Assembly: GCA_026260175.1 (NCBI GenBank)
Contig: JAKCWW010007915.1
Span: 4,391 to 27,712, forward strand
Direction of reading: 5' to 3'
Length of the DNA stretch: 23,322 nucleotides
DNA from: Reticulitermes lucifugus
Taxonomy: Eukaryota; Arthropoda; Insecta; Blattodea; Rhinotermitidae
Position numbers and translations under genes: made by a program. Shown here in pieces: positions 11,106-19,948 of the stretch. The notes under the pieces were generated by a model. It did no database searches. It saw only the letters and a program-made list of their open reading frames with translations, and was not told the DNA's origin. Position 1 is the stretch's first letter. Every line of letters starts with the position of its first letter.

Positions 11106-11993
11106 GCAGTGGTTAGGGCAAATAGTTCCAACGGCATTACAATATTTAAATTCTGACCGTTTCAGTTAGCACCTGAGCGCAACAAACAACCCAGTAATTA
11201 GTCGGGAAAAACTCTCCATAAAAGCGATATTTCATCGATGTATATTATATGCTTATGTGGTCTAGAAAATTACGAATACGCTGTACATAAACTGTGATGG
11301 ATGCAGTGTTTGGAAGAGGCAAAATAGCTGTAGGACGGAGAAAATTGCATGACAACCTTGACAATTAGACTATCTTCACCAAACGATTATGGACAGCAAG
11401 TCAACCAGGTGGAGATAGGACGGACATATATCACACTCTAAGTATGTACTTAAAGTTGGTTACAGTCGGTCTTAATTTAATAAATCTATGTTGAAATGCG
11501 CGCAGCTTAAATTTAAAGTAAAGAGAGAAACAACAATGAATAACACTTTCAAATATTTTACAAGAGTTGCCTACAATTTTATATACGTCGACAGTTAGTC
11601 AACAGAGCATTACTGATGATGATTGCGATGATAATAACAATAACAATACCGAACGGCGTAAGCACAAAATATTGTAAACAGTGAGATCTTAAAGCCACGG
11701 ATTCGAATTATGGAAGATTATCGTCCATTTCCTTTGTCCTGTGACTTTAACTTACATTATATATATATATATATATATAAGGTCTAATAATTAACAAATT
11801 GTAAAAATTCCGGCTTAATCTTGAAAGTTTATCACAGACCCATAATAAAAATAACGAATCACTGATCATACAAATGCACACAAATGCATTTAACTGATGA
11901 CAATGATCGTGATCGTGATCATGATGATTCCGTCGACACATTTCGTGATACGATGAGTTCTTAGTTCAAGACAGGGCGGGGAAAATATTAGCC
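11106..11993. other. Unassigned DNA with an (AT)n tract
   Basis: No gene or transposon end recognised. An (AT)n microsatellite sits at 11757-11779, and short clusters of gatgatgat and ataataacaa trinucleotides lie near 11610-11650. Confidence 0.5.
11757..11779. repeat. (AT)n microsatellite
   Basis: About 11 uninterrupted AT dinucleotides. Confidence 0.97.
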
Positions 11994-12162
11994 CAGGGGT
12001 GCACAAATCTCGGGCGCCAGGTCGACTGTAGCTACTAAATTTTTACGGTGGCGCCTAATGCATATTTGTAGATCCTCAGTTTGGACTTTGCTTCATGTCA
12101 CGCTTCTGGCGCCTATAAATTTTAGGTGGCTCCCAGATTTTTGGAAAACTTGTGCACCCCTG
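11994..12162. mobile_element. hAT-like MITE (169 bp)
   Basis: The left end is CAGGGGTGCACAA and the right end is its exact inverse complement, TTGTGCACCCCTG, giving 13-bp perfect terminal inverted repeats. Ends beginning CAGGG(G) are typical of hAT superfamily elements. The 8 bases on each side (tattagcc at 11986-11993, cactagcc at 12163-12170) match at 6 of 8 positions, which fits a decayed 8-bp target duplication. The interior carries a partial duplication (ctaaatttttacggtggcgc and ataaattttaggtggctccc). There is no coding capacity, so it would depend on a transposase encoded elsewhere. Confidence 0.87.
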
Positions 12163-12170
12163 CACTAGCC

Positions 12171-13244
12171 TACTTCATACTGTTCGCCTTCATATTGGTG
12201 ACAAGAGGTGTCAGAAGTATGACAAAGAGTTGTCTCCCAGTGACATGCTGTTCAATTTGATTTCACTAGCGTCTATGGTATCGATGCTCCAATTTTAAAC
12301 GGCGGACAGACGGACTGGCAGTCAAACCAGAATATCATAACTAACACTCTGCCTAATCACCGCGACTACATATCTGTGGAGCCACTTTTTATAAGTCTGT
12401 ATCTACTAAACCCAAAACTGCATATCTTGGCAAGCTGGATAACGTCTTCCTAAGGGGCATAAAGTTCAAACCACAATAACATTTTTCCGAAAGGTAGTTA
12501 GACGATTCTGCCTACAACATAACACAATCAAAACAAAGTGGCATTCCCTGTACACGCATGCGCATGGGAGTAATACATTTTAATATGGAAGATCGTGGGG
12601 GTCAGAAAGTCATGCTACAAAGCTCGCCGCTGTGATCTGTATGCTGTGTCGGGTCACCACTCTGCCGAAACAACACATATGTTTTCTAAACAAATGATAC
12701 GATGGGATCTACTGTTTTGCATGGAATCCCAGAAACACAGGTCTCAGTACACCGCAAGGCAGTCCAAAAGTTCAGCTGCTTTCGTTTCATTCCAAATTAC
12801 TTGGCGGAAACCATCATTTTCTATTTTCTAGGGGTAACCTCATCTCAAGTAGGTTGAGAATATAAATTCCAGTCGCGTTCTTTATGACTAAGCATGTCTG
12901 TACATTGAACCTACGACAATGTAAAGACAGCTAATACATCCTCCAAGCATTTGGAAAGGTCAGTAAGAAATCTAAAGTACATTCATGAAGAAATTAAGAG
13001 CGGATTAAATTCATGAAAGGCTTCAAACAATTTGATCCAAAATCTGATGTTTTCCCGTCTGGTAACTAAAAATGTATATGTTAAAAACAAAAACATTATG
13101 ACTTCATAATTTCTTTTGTTTTGGTCTAAAACTTGGTTCCTGGCCTTAAGGGAGGAAAGAATGCAGATTATGTTTAAGAACAGAGGGCAGAAGAGAATAG
13201 TTGGTTCCCAGAGACAGGACAAGAGAAAGAAAAAACGACTTAAA
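12171..13244. other. Unassigned DNA
   Basis: No recognisable gene. The 78-codon frame at 12595-12831 has no domain I recognise. A weak cggacagacggac cluster lies near 12302-12316. Confidence 0.5.
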
Positions 13245-13524
13245 GATTTGCGCTACAAGCCGGAAGGTCGCGGGTTCGATTCCCGATGGTGTTATTGGAA
13301 TTTTTCATTGGCATAATCCTTCCAGCTGCACTATGGCCCCGGGATCGACTCAGCCTTTAACATAAATTAGTACCAGGAATATTTCCTGAGGCGTAAAGGC
13401 GGCCGGTACGGAGGGCTGACAATCCTACTACCTTCATGTGCCGATTGTCTTGAAATCTGGGAGCCTCAACCTCCTGGAACCCTCAGGGCCTGTACAGGCC
13501 GGTACAGGCATTGCTTTACTTTTT
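13245..13524 (+). mobile_element. SINE family C, long copy with diverged head
   Basis: The B-box region (ggaaggtcgcgggttcgatt, about 13262-13281) is well preserved, while the A-box end is eroded. The body follows: tggaatttttcattggcata, then tatggccccgggatcgactc, then ggcgtaaaggcggccggtac. The terminus is a pyrimidine-rich gctttacttttt tail. The first part matches the minus-strand copy at 3076-3208. The last third of the open frame 13116-13316 is translated SINE. Confidence 0.85.
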
Positions 13525-14159
13525 TAAAATTAGGAATGACCCTATATAATGTCGTTCAACATTTTCTTGAAGTACAAGAGCTTCTACTTCTGAAATAGTA
13601 TGGTATTTTATTTAATGCGTAGCTAAGGTGTGGACGAAAGTATCTCGCCTAATGATGAATTCTTTATAGATATTCCACAATAAATATTACTAAATTCCTG
13701 AAGTTGTTTGAGAGATGATGCATTTGGACGGATCACTAAAGGGGGAACACTTCCCGTTTTCAAGTTCACATTTTGTACTCTGTGTCCAGTCTGACTTCGA
13801 CGTTGGTGTGTCGTTACACCCCTTATTAAAAAAGGAAGTCTCCATAACACGACTCTTCCTGGTAATGAGGCACTTTAAATGGATGTGGCAAGGCGAATCG
13901 AGCTCATGCCAAAGCGAGGCGTCAATCGCTACGTAGCAATCATCTTGCCAATTTAATTTACAGTGATGGCTGCTACCGACGGTGATGGTGTGACGTAATT
14001 AAAGGAATACTAGTAATTGATGAGGATGTTGGCGTTTTGTTGGCAACGCTAATTATAAGCTTGCAGTGTTTGGGCAAAGCGCGTAGGAAGGCGGTCACCG
14101 ATGTCACGCGTGCATCCAGCCATCTCTTTTAAATGATCATGCAAATTATTGTTACAGAC
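13525..14159. other. Unassigned DNA, possibly inside a decayed hAT element
   Basis: No gene is recognised. The string gcgtagctaaggtg near 13617-13630 resembles the hAT-like terminus at 14160-14239 in inverse orientation, so 13.6-14.24 kb might be one eroded non-autonomous element. No target duplication supports this. Confidence 0.35.
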
Positions 14160-14239
14160 GAGTTTAATTCGTAATTTTTGTCAGGGGTCACCATTGTGAT
14201 TACCCACCCCGGACACCAAAAAACCTAGGTACGCCACTG
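14160..14239 (-). mobile_element. hAT-like transposon terminus (fragment)
   Basis: On the minus strand the outer end reads CAGTGGCGTACCTAGGTTTT, then ttggtgtccggggtgg and tgacccctgacaaaaatta. A CAGTGGCGTA-C/G-CTAGG end is a common terminal sequence of hAT elements in arthropods, by my recollection of the family. Only one end is clear, and no target duplication is seen. Confidence 0.6.
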
Positions 14240-15171
14240 AATATTTCAAGGCAACATTCCATTGCTCACTTCTAATTGTTGTAAGCAATGGGTATTTTTA
14301 TTGTAAATAGTGCTGATCTCTCTGGCAAATAAACTGCACACGCTTAGAATTAAGTCGCCCACGTTACCGCTTACATTAGCCCGCTCGGTGCAACGATATC
14401 TTCAGTAGATACTATAAGCAACACGTCGTCCCATAAATAATTATATTAATTGTATAAATTAATTAATTACATTGATTATAAACTCGACACATGAAGGTGT
14501 ACTTGGGGCGTTGGAACCACAGCTGTGCGATGTGGGATCGCGTGGAATACGTACGTATGCAAGCGAAATAGCGCACGAGGAAGCTCCCATCTGCTGAGGA
14601 CCACAAGTCTACATCTCTGCGCATAGGCTCTGAGGTTTATTTATTTCATGTACAAATCCGGTGTCGACAAAGAGAATTAACAATCCAGATATCGCACCGC
14701 AGATAATCAGCAGAGGTACATTACACACAGTCCTCTTCTTGAATTATACCGAGGGAAAAGGATTTCAATAAACTTAATAGAATGTGGGATGGGACAGATC
14801 AGAGAACCAGACTTTCCTATCCAATGGGTAAGGAGAACTCCTTACCGAAAAAAAGAAAGAAAGAAAAAAAGAGAGATGATTGAAGGCTGCAAATCGTCGT
14901 TTATCCAATTATGGATGACACATTCGGGAATATAAATAAGGTTGATTTGCTGTCTGTAACAATAGACAGTTCCTAAGCAGTCAGTTAATTGTGATGAATC
15001 TCAGCAAAGAACAGTTGACACGCTAAACAACGTCTGAGTCAAAACAAAAGCCTGTAATTACTTTGAATAGAAGGGTACTGTGATAATGCCACTCTGCTCG
15101 GCACGACCAGTAAGATCATAACACGACACAACAATAAGAATGGTGACAAGTCAATATGCACTCTACATAAC
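14240..15171. other. Unassigned DNA with AT-rich and polypurine patches
   Basis: No gene is recognised. It holds an aattaattaatta run near 14457-14470, a perfect 9-bp hairpin at 14827-14846 (ggtaaggag, AA, ctccttacc), and directly after it a polypurine tract (GAAA)n at 14848-14878. Confidence 0.5.
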
Positions 15172-15392
15172 ACAGGTCACATCGAGGCCGTGGTGTCAGT
15201 CTTTACATCTTCTGTTGCAGGATTTAGACAATACACATTCTACATACTCCCAGCACAGGTCATAACGAGGCCTTGGTGTCAGTCTTGACATCCTCTGTTG
15301 CCAGGTTTAAACAACAGACATTCTGAATGGTACAGGTCATAATGAGAGGCTGGTGTCAGTTTCTACATCATCTCTTACCATGTTTAAACCCA
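15172..15392. repeat. About 80-bp tandem repeat, three diverged units
   Basis: Units start at 15172, 15255 and 15332, each with acaggtca-, then ggtgtcagt, then an acatc.tct.ttgc-like block, then tttaaac. The spacing is 83 and 77 bases. Identity is moderate (roughly three quarters by eye), so this is an old minisatellite. A possible fourth, degenerate unit may lie just upstream (near 15140-15171). Confidence 0.8.
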
Positions 15393-15665
15393 GTTTAAAT
15401 ACAAACAAGAATGAAGGCTACAGATATAAAATGTACAAAGGAGTGGAAAGCTGTAGAGCGTTGCACAGTTTCCTACGCGTTTATAAATGTCTTTTATATG
15501 ACTAATCTTACTGCAGCGGCTGGCCTGCTGGGACTGCGGTAAATCTATTCAGTATCCAGACTTGGGAAGATGGAGTGGCTAGTTGTTTTTTTGTTTATGT
15601 AACACTGCTGTTTCAGCTTCTGGAGTACTCGTCATTCTTGATCAAACCACGACTTATATTTGTCT

Positions 15666-15699
15666 GTGGTTTATTTTACGACGCTGCCAACAGCTGATG
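15666..15699 (+). repeat. Short dispersed-repeat remnant (ttattttacgacgct)
   Basis: The string gtggtttattttacgacgct followed by gccaacagctgatg resembles a dispersed repeat I recall from several insect genomes. The class is unknown to me and only about 34 bases are preserved. It sits just beyond the 3' end of LINE copy 4. Confidence 0.35.
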
Positions 15700-15724
15700 A
15701 GTGGGTAAAGATGCGAAAGAAGAC

Positions 15725-16103
15725 GACTATGACATCCAGAAATTCTCAACAGGGCAAGTAAAGAAATTTCCCGCGTTTTGTGAAAGCCGAATGTTCATTA
15801 TCGTTTTTACAACAGCCTGCAACTTGTCCCTGTCCTGAGCCAGATGAACACAGTCCACGCTCTCCCATCCTCTTCCCTTAAGACCCATTTTAATATTTTC
15901 CTAACATTTACGCGTGGATCTCTTTTCTTCGTGTTTCCCCACCAAAATCAAGTACACATTCATCTTCTTCCCCATGCATTCCTCATACCCAGCCCATCTC
16001 ATCCCCCCTGATTTCATCACCCTAATAACATTAGGCGAGAAGTAAACATCATGACGCTCCTAATTATGGAATTTTCTCCAGTCTCCTGTTACTTCCTCCT
16101 TCT
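15725..16103 (-). mobile_element. LINE 3'-end fragment (copy 4), longest coding remnant
   Basis: Minus-strand reading from 16103 gives RRKEVTGDWRKFHN, a stop, a degraded leader, then VMKSGGMRWAGYEECMGKKM, NVYLILVGKHEEKRS, ENIKMGLKGRGW, VHLAQDRDKLQAVVKTIMNI and QNAGNFFTC. This is the same order of blocks as copy 3, but it begins further upstream (the EVTG.WRKLHN and MRWAGH.ARM blocks). Several stops and frame changes make it a pseudogene. The plus-strand frame 16051-16323 partly overlaps it antisense and is not a gene. Confidence 0.85.
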
Positions 16104-16719
16104 TAAGACTATTTGTGCCTCATCGGCAGAAATGAGTTTCAGTTGGTTAAGCACAAAAGTTTTCGGAAACTTCAGTGCATTGTTCTTCTGTACGCACATC
16201 AAGCCCAGCAAGTACACTCACAACGCAAGTCTGAACACGGATCTTTGTGAATTTCATGGGCCTGACTGCGCTTCTGTATACAGCATGACACCCGCCCACT
16301 TCACACAGTGGACAACAAAATAAACACACACACACACACACACATATCTCAGGTAAGAGTACACTGTGGGAAAAGCAGACAAACTTATTTAGCTTAACAA
16401 TTGACATATCCCACATCGAGCTCCTCGCACGCCTTTTTCACTCTCGCGGTTCCCATGGCAATGCCTCAGTAGGGGGCGGGACTGTTCATCTTCACCAACA
16501 ATTAGCATCTTCTGCACCTCCACAATATCGGCTGTTCCTTTCCTTTAAACACGTTCATATTAAAGGCACAGATTTATATATTTGGAAACAAGAGTGTATT
16601 ATGCAGCGTGAATTTAACAATTGGGTTCACGGCAGACGGGGCACCGGTAGCTAGAGCTTGAATCGCTGGTTTCTCAGCGTTTTTTCTGCTTTACCCTGTA
16701 TTATATTATTAGTATGATG
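16104..16719. other. Unassigned DNA with (AC)n
   Basis: No gene is called. The 90- and 89-codon frames on opposite strands (16051-16323, 16147-16416) overlap, have no recognised domain, and the minus one includes translated (AC)n. Confidence 0.45.
16324..16344. repeat. (AC)n microsatellite
   Basis: About ten uninterrupted AC dinucleotides. Confidence 0.95.
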
Positions 16720-17045
16720 AAATCAAGGAGGATCAGATGAGTAAGATATGTAGCATGCATGGAAGAGAAGGAAAACATGTACACAACGTTTAGGCAAGAA
16801 AAACTTGGAAGATAGAAACTACTTTGAAGAATACACCTAGATTTCAAGATTATATTAAAATATATTTTAAGGAAATAGGTTGGAAGGCTGTCGACTGGAT
16901 TCATCTCGCTAAAGTTAGGGAATAGCGGCGGGGTCTTGTGAGCACGGTAACAAACGTTACGTCGCTTAAAATGCGCGGAATTCCTTGAGTGGCTGAGGAC
17001 TTACGAGGTATTAGCTTCACAAGACAGACTCTCCTCCTTGGTGTT
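16720..17045 (+). mobile_element. LINE 3'-end fragment (copy 5) with simple-repeat tail
   Basis: Pieces in shifting frames read VRYVACMEEKENMY and then, from about 16866, FKEIGWKAVDWIHLAKVRE, a stop, RRGLVSTVTN. The 3' UTR (aattccttgagtggctgag ... ctctcctccttgg) aligns by eye with the tail of copy 3 at 11035-11095. A (GTTA/GGTT/GTCA)n run begins about 10 bases downstream. The 5' end is truncated and the copy is dead. Confidence 0.85.
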
Positions 17046-17050
17046 ATTTA

Positions 17051-17130
17051 GTAAGTCAGTTTGTTAGATGGTTAGTTAGTTACTTGGTTATTTGGTTGGT
17101 TGGTTAGTCAGTCAGTCAGTTAGTTAGTTG
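17051..17130. repeat. Imperfect (GTTA/GGTT/GTCA)n tetranucleotide repeat
   Basis: A run of 4-base units (gttagttagtta, ttggttggttgg, gtcagtcagtca, gttagttagttg) directly follows the end of LINE copy 5. It is likely an expanded 3' tail of that insertion. Confidence 0.85.
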
Positions 17131-17184
17131 ATATTTTACAAGATTTTGAAATGTGTTGGTTCCCCAACCAGAATTTAGGGTAAG

Positions 17185-17270
17185 TTCTCAAATTTCATAA
17201 AAATTCGTGAAACGGTTTGAGTCGCTGGACATACGGGCAAGCAGATGGACACATACATCATGCTTTAGTT
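17185..17270. repeat. Degenerate insect-type ttcataaaaattcgt repeat
   Basis: aaatttcataaaaattcgtg is followed by aacggtttgagtcg and then a purine-rich ggacatacgggcaagcagat stretch. The layout matches 22533-22588 (attacatgaaaatccgtcca, gagccgagttg, (CGGA)n). This arrangement is widespread in insect DNA. I do not know which element it belongs to. Confidence 0.5.
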
Positions 17271-17912
17271 CAAGAAGCTGAAAGCGTGGTCAAGGCAGCT
17301 GTTCTCATGCTAATCAGAGCAACGTCAGCACATACAGAGACGTATATCGCTGTCACTTCAGCAGCAGCACAGGGCGGAGTGTGCAGCGGAGGGAATTTCA
17401 GCGAAATGTCTTAAAATGGTACGGACTAGACGTGGGTGAAGAATAATGAAACAACTAAATAGTCTTGTCAGGAATTAAATAAATGTGTGTACTTAGACGT
17501 GGGCAGAGTCTCTACGAATGTGACCATAAATTTATCACCCACAATAAACACTGGAATAATAGGAGTCGCCACTGTGTCTGTCTGCACTGGTCTACAGCAA
17601 AATGGCTTTCATAATTCAGGCAGTCAGTAAATACAGGCAATTCAATATTTTTTCACGAATGATGTATGTCCTCTTGGACCCATACGCCGAGCAATTTTAT
17701 TTCCTCCAAATAAAAGATCGCAGAATATGAAATGAGACCACGAACTCTCAGCCGCCTGGTCTAAAGCCGCTCTGATACACTGGAACGTCGATAATTCAGA
17801 GTTTTTTTGTATTCAGAAGCAGGAAATTTTGCACTGAATTACCTCCCTTTCGTAAATCCTGTAGCATGTACAGAAAGTTAAATACCAGGTGCCTCGAACT
17901 ACAGTTCTGAAC
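17271..17912. other. Unassigned DNA
   Basis: No gene, RNA or transposon end recognised. Confidence 0.5.
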
Positions 17913-17949
17913 ATAATAATAATAATAATAATAATTATTATTATTATTA
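17913..17949. repeat. (AAT)n(ATT)n palindromic microsatellite
   Basis: AAT units switch to ATT units at 17934/17935, giving a perfect 15-bp inverted repeat with no loop (17920-17934 against 17935-17949). Confidence 0.97.
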
Positions 17950-18382
17950 GAAAGCCTACTCTTTTGTACTTGCTTCTTTATAAATTCTAATTAATAGGGG
18001 TATTCCTAGCCACGCTATTATCAGTTTTCAAGAAGGATTCAAAATTTTTACAGCTCTGTAATTCAGTAAATTAATACACAGTCATTTTAATTTATCAGCA
18101 AAAAATTGTGATATTAGAAAAACTGCCTCTGTCTCAATTCGGATTTATTCAACGTTAATGTAGTAGCCAGTGTAGTAGCCTAAAAGGCAGTCATTATAAT
18201 CACCGCCGTGAGAACTTCATATCTCACTTAGGGAAAGACTGTCTGCAAATAAACGAGAACATTGAAAGTCTGAAACGGATAGATATGACTTTACGAAGAA
18301 TGCTCAAAATTATTGGATAAAAAGCTGGCTAAATTTCAACTTTGAGTAATCCACGTCAAATAAGTACTTAAATGTGAACAAC
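17950..18382. other. Unassigned DNA
   Basis: No gene, RNA or transposon end recognised. Confidence 0.5.
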
Positions 18383-18405
18383 GTAGTAGTATCAGCAGCA
18401 GCAGC

Positions 18406-18437
<32 letters not shown>
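18383..18437. repeat. Compound (CAG)n(TAG)n trinucleotide repeat
   Basis: Runs agtagtat, then about five CAG units, then about ten TAG units. Confidence 0.96.
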
Positions 18438-18720
18438 ACGTTTCAGGAAAACAAGTGAATATCGCTAAGACAAAATTCATAGCTTGAAGGAAACAATACG
18501 AACAGTGACAAAGTCACAGTCATGCAACAAGTACTCATCATTTAGTAATCCGTTTTACACTGACAATAATGACGACTTTTTCAATTTATTCCCTGCCTCG
18601 GAGTAGCTGTCAGCCTCCCCTTAATGCAGATACACAACGATATCACACGCTTGCGAGAATTGAGGATCTCGTAGCGGTGTTGATGAAGATTGAAATATTA
18701 TGGGATGTTACACAGTGCCT

Positions 18721-18844
18721 CTGGTAAATAGTTATCGACGTTTCGAAGGATCGTAGTGCCTTCATCTTCAAGGTCTTCTTGAATTACCTTACCCTGAAGC
18801 TGAAGGCACTATGCTGCTTCAAAACGTCGGTAACTAGTTACCAG
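18721..18844. repeat. 53-bp inverted repeat of a hammerhead-like retroelement unit
   Basis: The left arm 18721-18773 and right arm 18792-18844 are inverse complements at roughly 44-45 of 53 positions, around an 18-base spacer. Read outward from the centre on either strand, each arm runs tgaag.tgaaggcact..., then cttc-(g/a)aaacgtcg, then taact.(g/t)ttaccag. The GAAGATG...CGAAACGT layout occurs in many insect repeats and resembles the hammerhead-bearing terminal repeats of Penelope-like elements. Which element it came from is inference. Confidence 0.75.
18789..18833 (+). other. Hammerhead-ribozyme-like fold (degenerate)
   Basis: Stem I would be TTACC (18789-18793) with GGTAA (18829-18833). The core is CTGAAGC (18794-18800; consensus CUGANGA). 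Stem II pairs GAAG (18802-18805) with CTTC (18817-18820) and GCA with TGC inside it. Then come AAAAC (consensus GAAAC) and GTC at the expected cleavage position (18826-18828). Two core bases differ from consensus, and one extra T lies between the core and stem II, so this copy is probably inactive. Confidence 0.35.
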
Positions 18845-19375
18845 TCGGTTCAGTGCAACTTCAGAGAGACCTGAATCAACATATGCGCTTCTTTCCCAGT
18901 GCGGCATAAGGTACAATCGATACAGAAATTCGAGATATTGATAGCAAGTCCATTATATGGTAGATTGCAAGAAGATCTGGAGCCCGCAGAGAAACATCAT
19001 ACTGACCACAAAGCTCCATAACCGCGATGCAGCGATTACACTTAACAAGGTCCGGTCGCAACGCAGTGAAAGCTGCACTAAAGAGAGGTCGTTGCTTCGG
19101 TCGGGACCATGAGATTCTGTTACAGAACGGAGACGTCTTTTGAGTTATTCTTGCGGCATCACAGAATAAGAAATCCTACTCTAAGAACATGTACGGAATA
19201 TATCTCGCCATTTGTTTATGAAAGTGAATTATGCAAATAGATAATTCGTATCACGTTCCGTAGCTATTGTCTTTGTTGCTAAACTCACGTCATACGGACC
19301 GAGAAGCGTTTCGAAACTTCGACAGCATTTTATGTGTACGGTGAACTATTTGACGACACTGTATCAAATAAACCT
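18845..19375. other. Unassigned DNA
   Basis: No gene, RNA or transposon end recognised. The minus-strand 61-codon frame (18876-19061) has no recognised domain. Confidence 0.45.
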
Positions 19376-19530
19376 ACAGAAAAGAGTCGTAGGGAAACTG
19401 ATAGTCGATCAGCAAGCCAGTAAATTCCCTCCCCTTTTATGGAACCCGAAGTTCTATTATTGTGTTCACAAAGCACCCGCCATTACTCTATATACTCAGC
19501 CAGCTGAAATAATTTTACTCTGTCACACCC
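19376..19530 (-). mobile_element. LINE 3'-end fragment (copy 6)
   Basis: The plus-strand string cttttatggaacccgaagtt, followed by attgtgttcacaaagcaccc, is the inverse of a LINE tail and aligns with copy 1 at 6010-6060 (ccggaacccgaaggtttatt, then ggccacaaaaacccgcca). Minus-strand sense corresponds to the R.LVNTVMNLRVP region and the 3' UTR (gctgatcgactatcagttt). The coding frame is lost. The plus frame 19332-19541 is its antisense shadow. Confidence 0.72.
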
Positions 19531-19948
19531 TATCACTTTAAGATGCATTGTAGTAATATCCTCCTATGCACGCATGTCTACCAACTGTTCTTGTCCGTTC
19601 AGTCTCAGCTGCTAAATGTTTATATGTATTTCTCGTCTCCCCAATGCGTGTACAAAAATAAAAAATTAAAGATGGCTGCAATATCCAAAAGTGACGCATG
19701 ATTATGTAATTTACCGGACGTATGGTGATAGTATATTAGGCCATATTCGGAATGTGTAAGTCACATTTAAGTCAATTACAATAACCATAAATAAGATATT
19801 TAAAGCGAAAATAGACTTGAAACTATAAAAATAGAAAACTAACAAGAAGAATAAATTTATATATATATATTAAACGACTAAAATAAATACACAAAATTCA
19901 CAATGTAGATGATCTGAACACGCATAGGGACAGAACCACACACACACT
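19531..19948. other. Unassigned AT-rich DNA
   Basis: No gene is seen. There is an (AT)n tract at about 19857-19870 and an (AC)n patch at about 19936-19947, just outside the foldback. Confidence 0.5.

Noticed and set aside
15172-15392. Three direct units as a CRISPR array
   Set aside because: Units diverge throughout, with no constant short repeat separating unique spacers; a eukaryotic minisatellite fits better.
16051-16416. Overlapping 90- and 89-codon frames on opposite strands
   Set aside because: One runs into the antisense LINE copy 4, the other translates an (AC)n run; neither has a domain.
18383-18437. CAG/TAG array as a CRISPR-like repeat
   Set aside because: It is a plain trinucleotide microsatellite without spacers.
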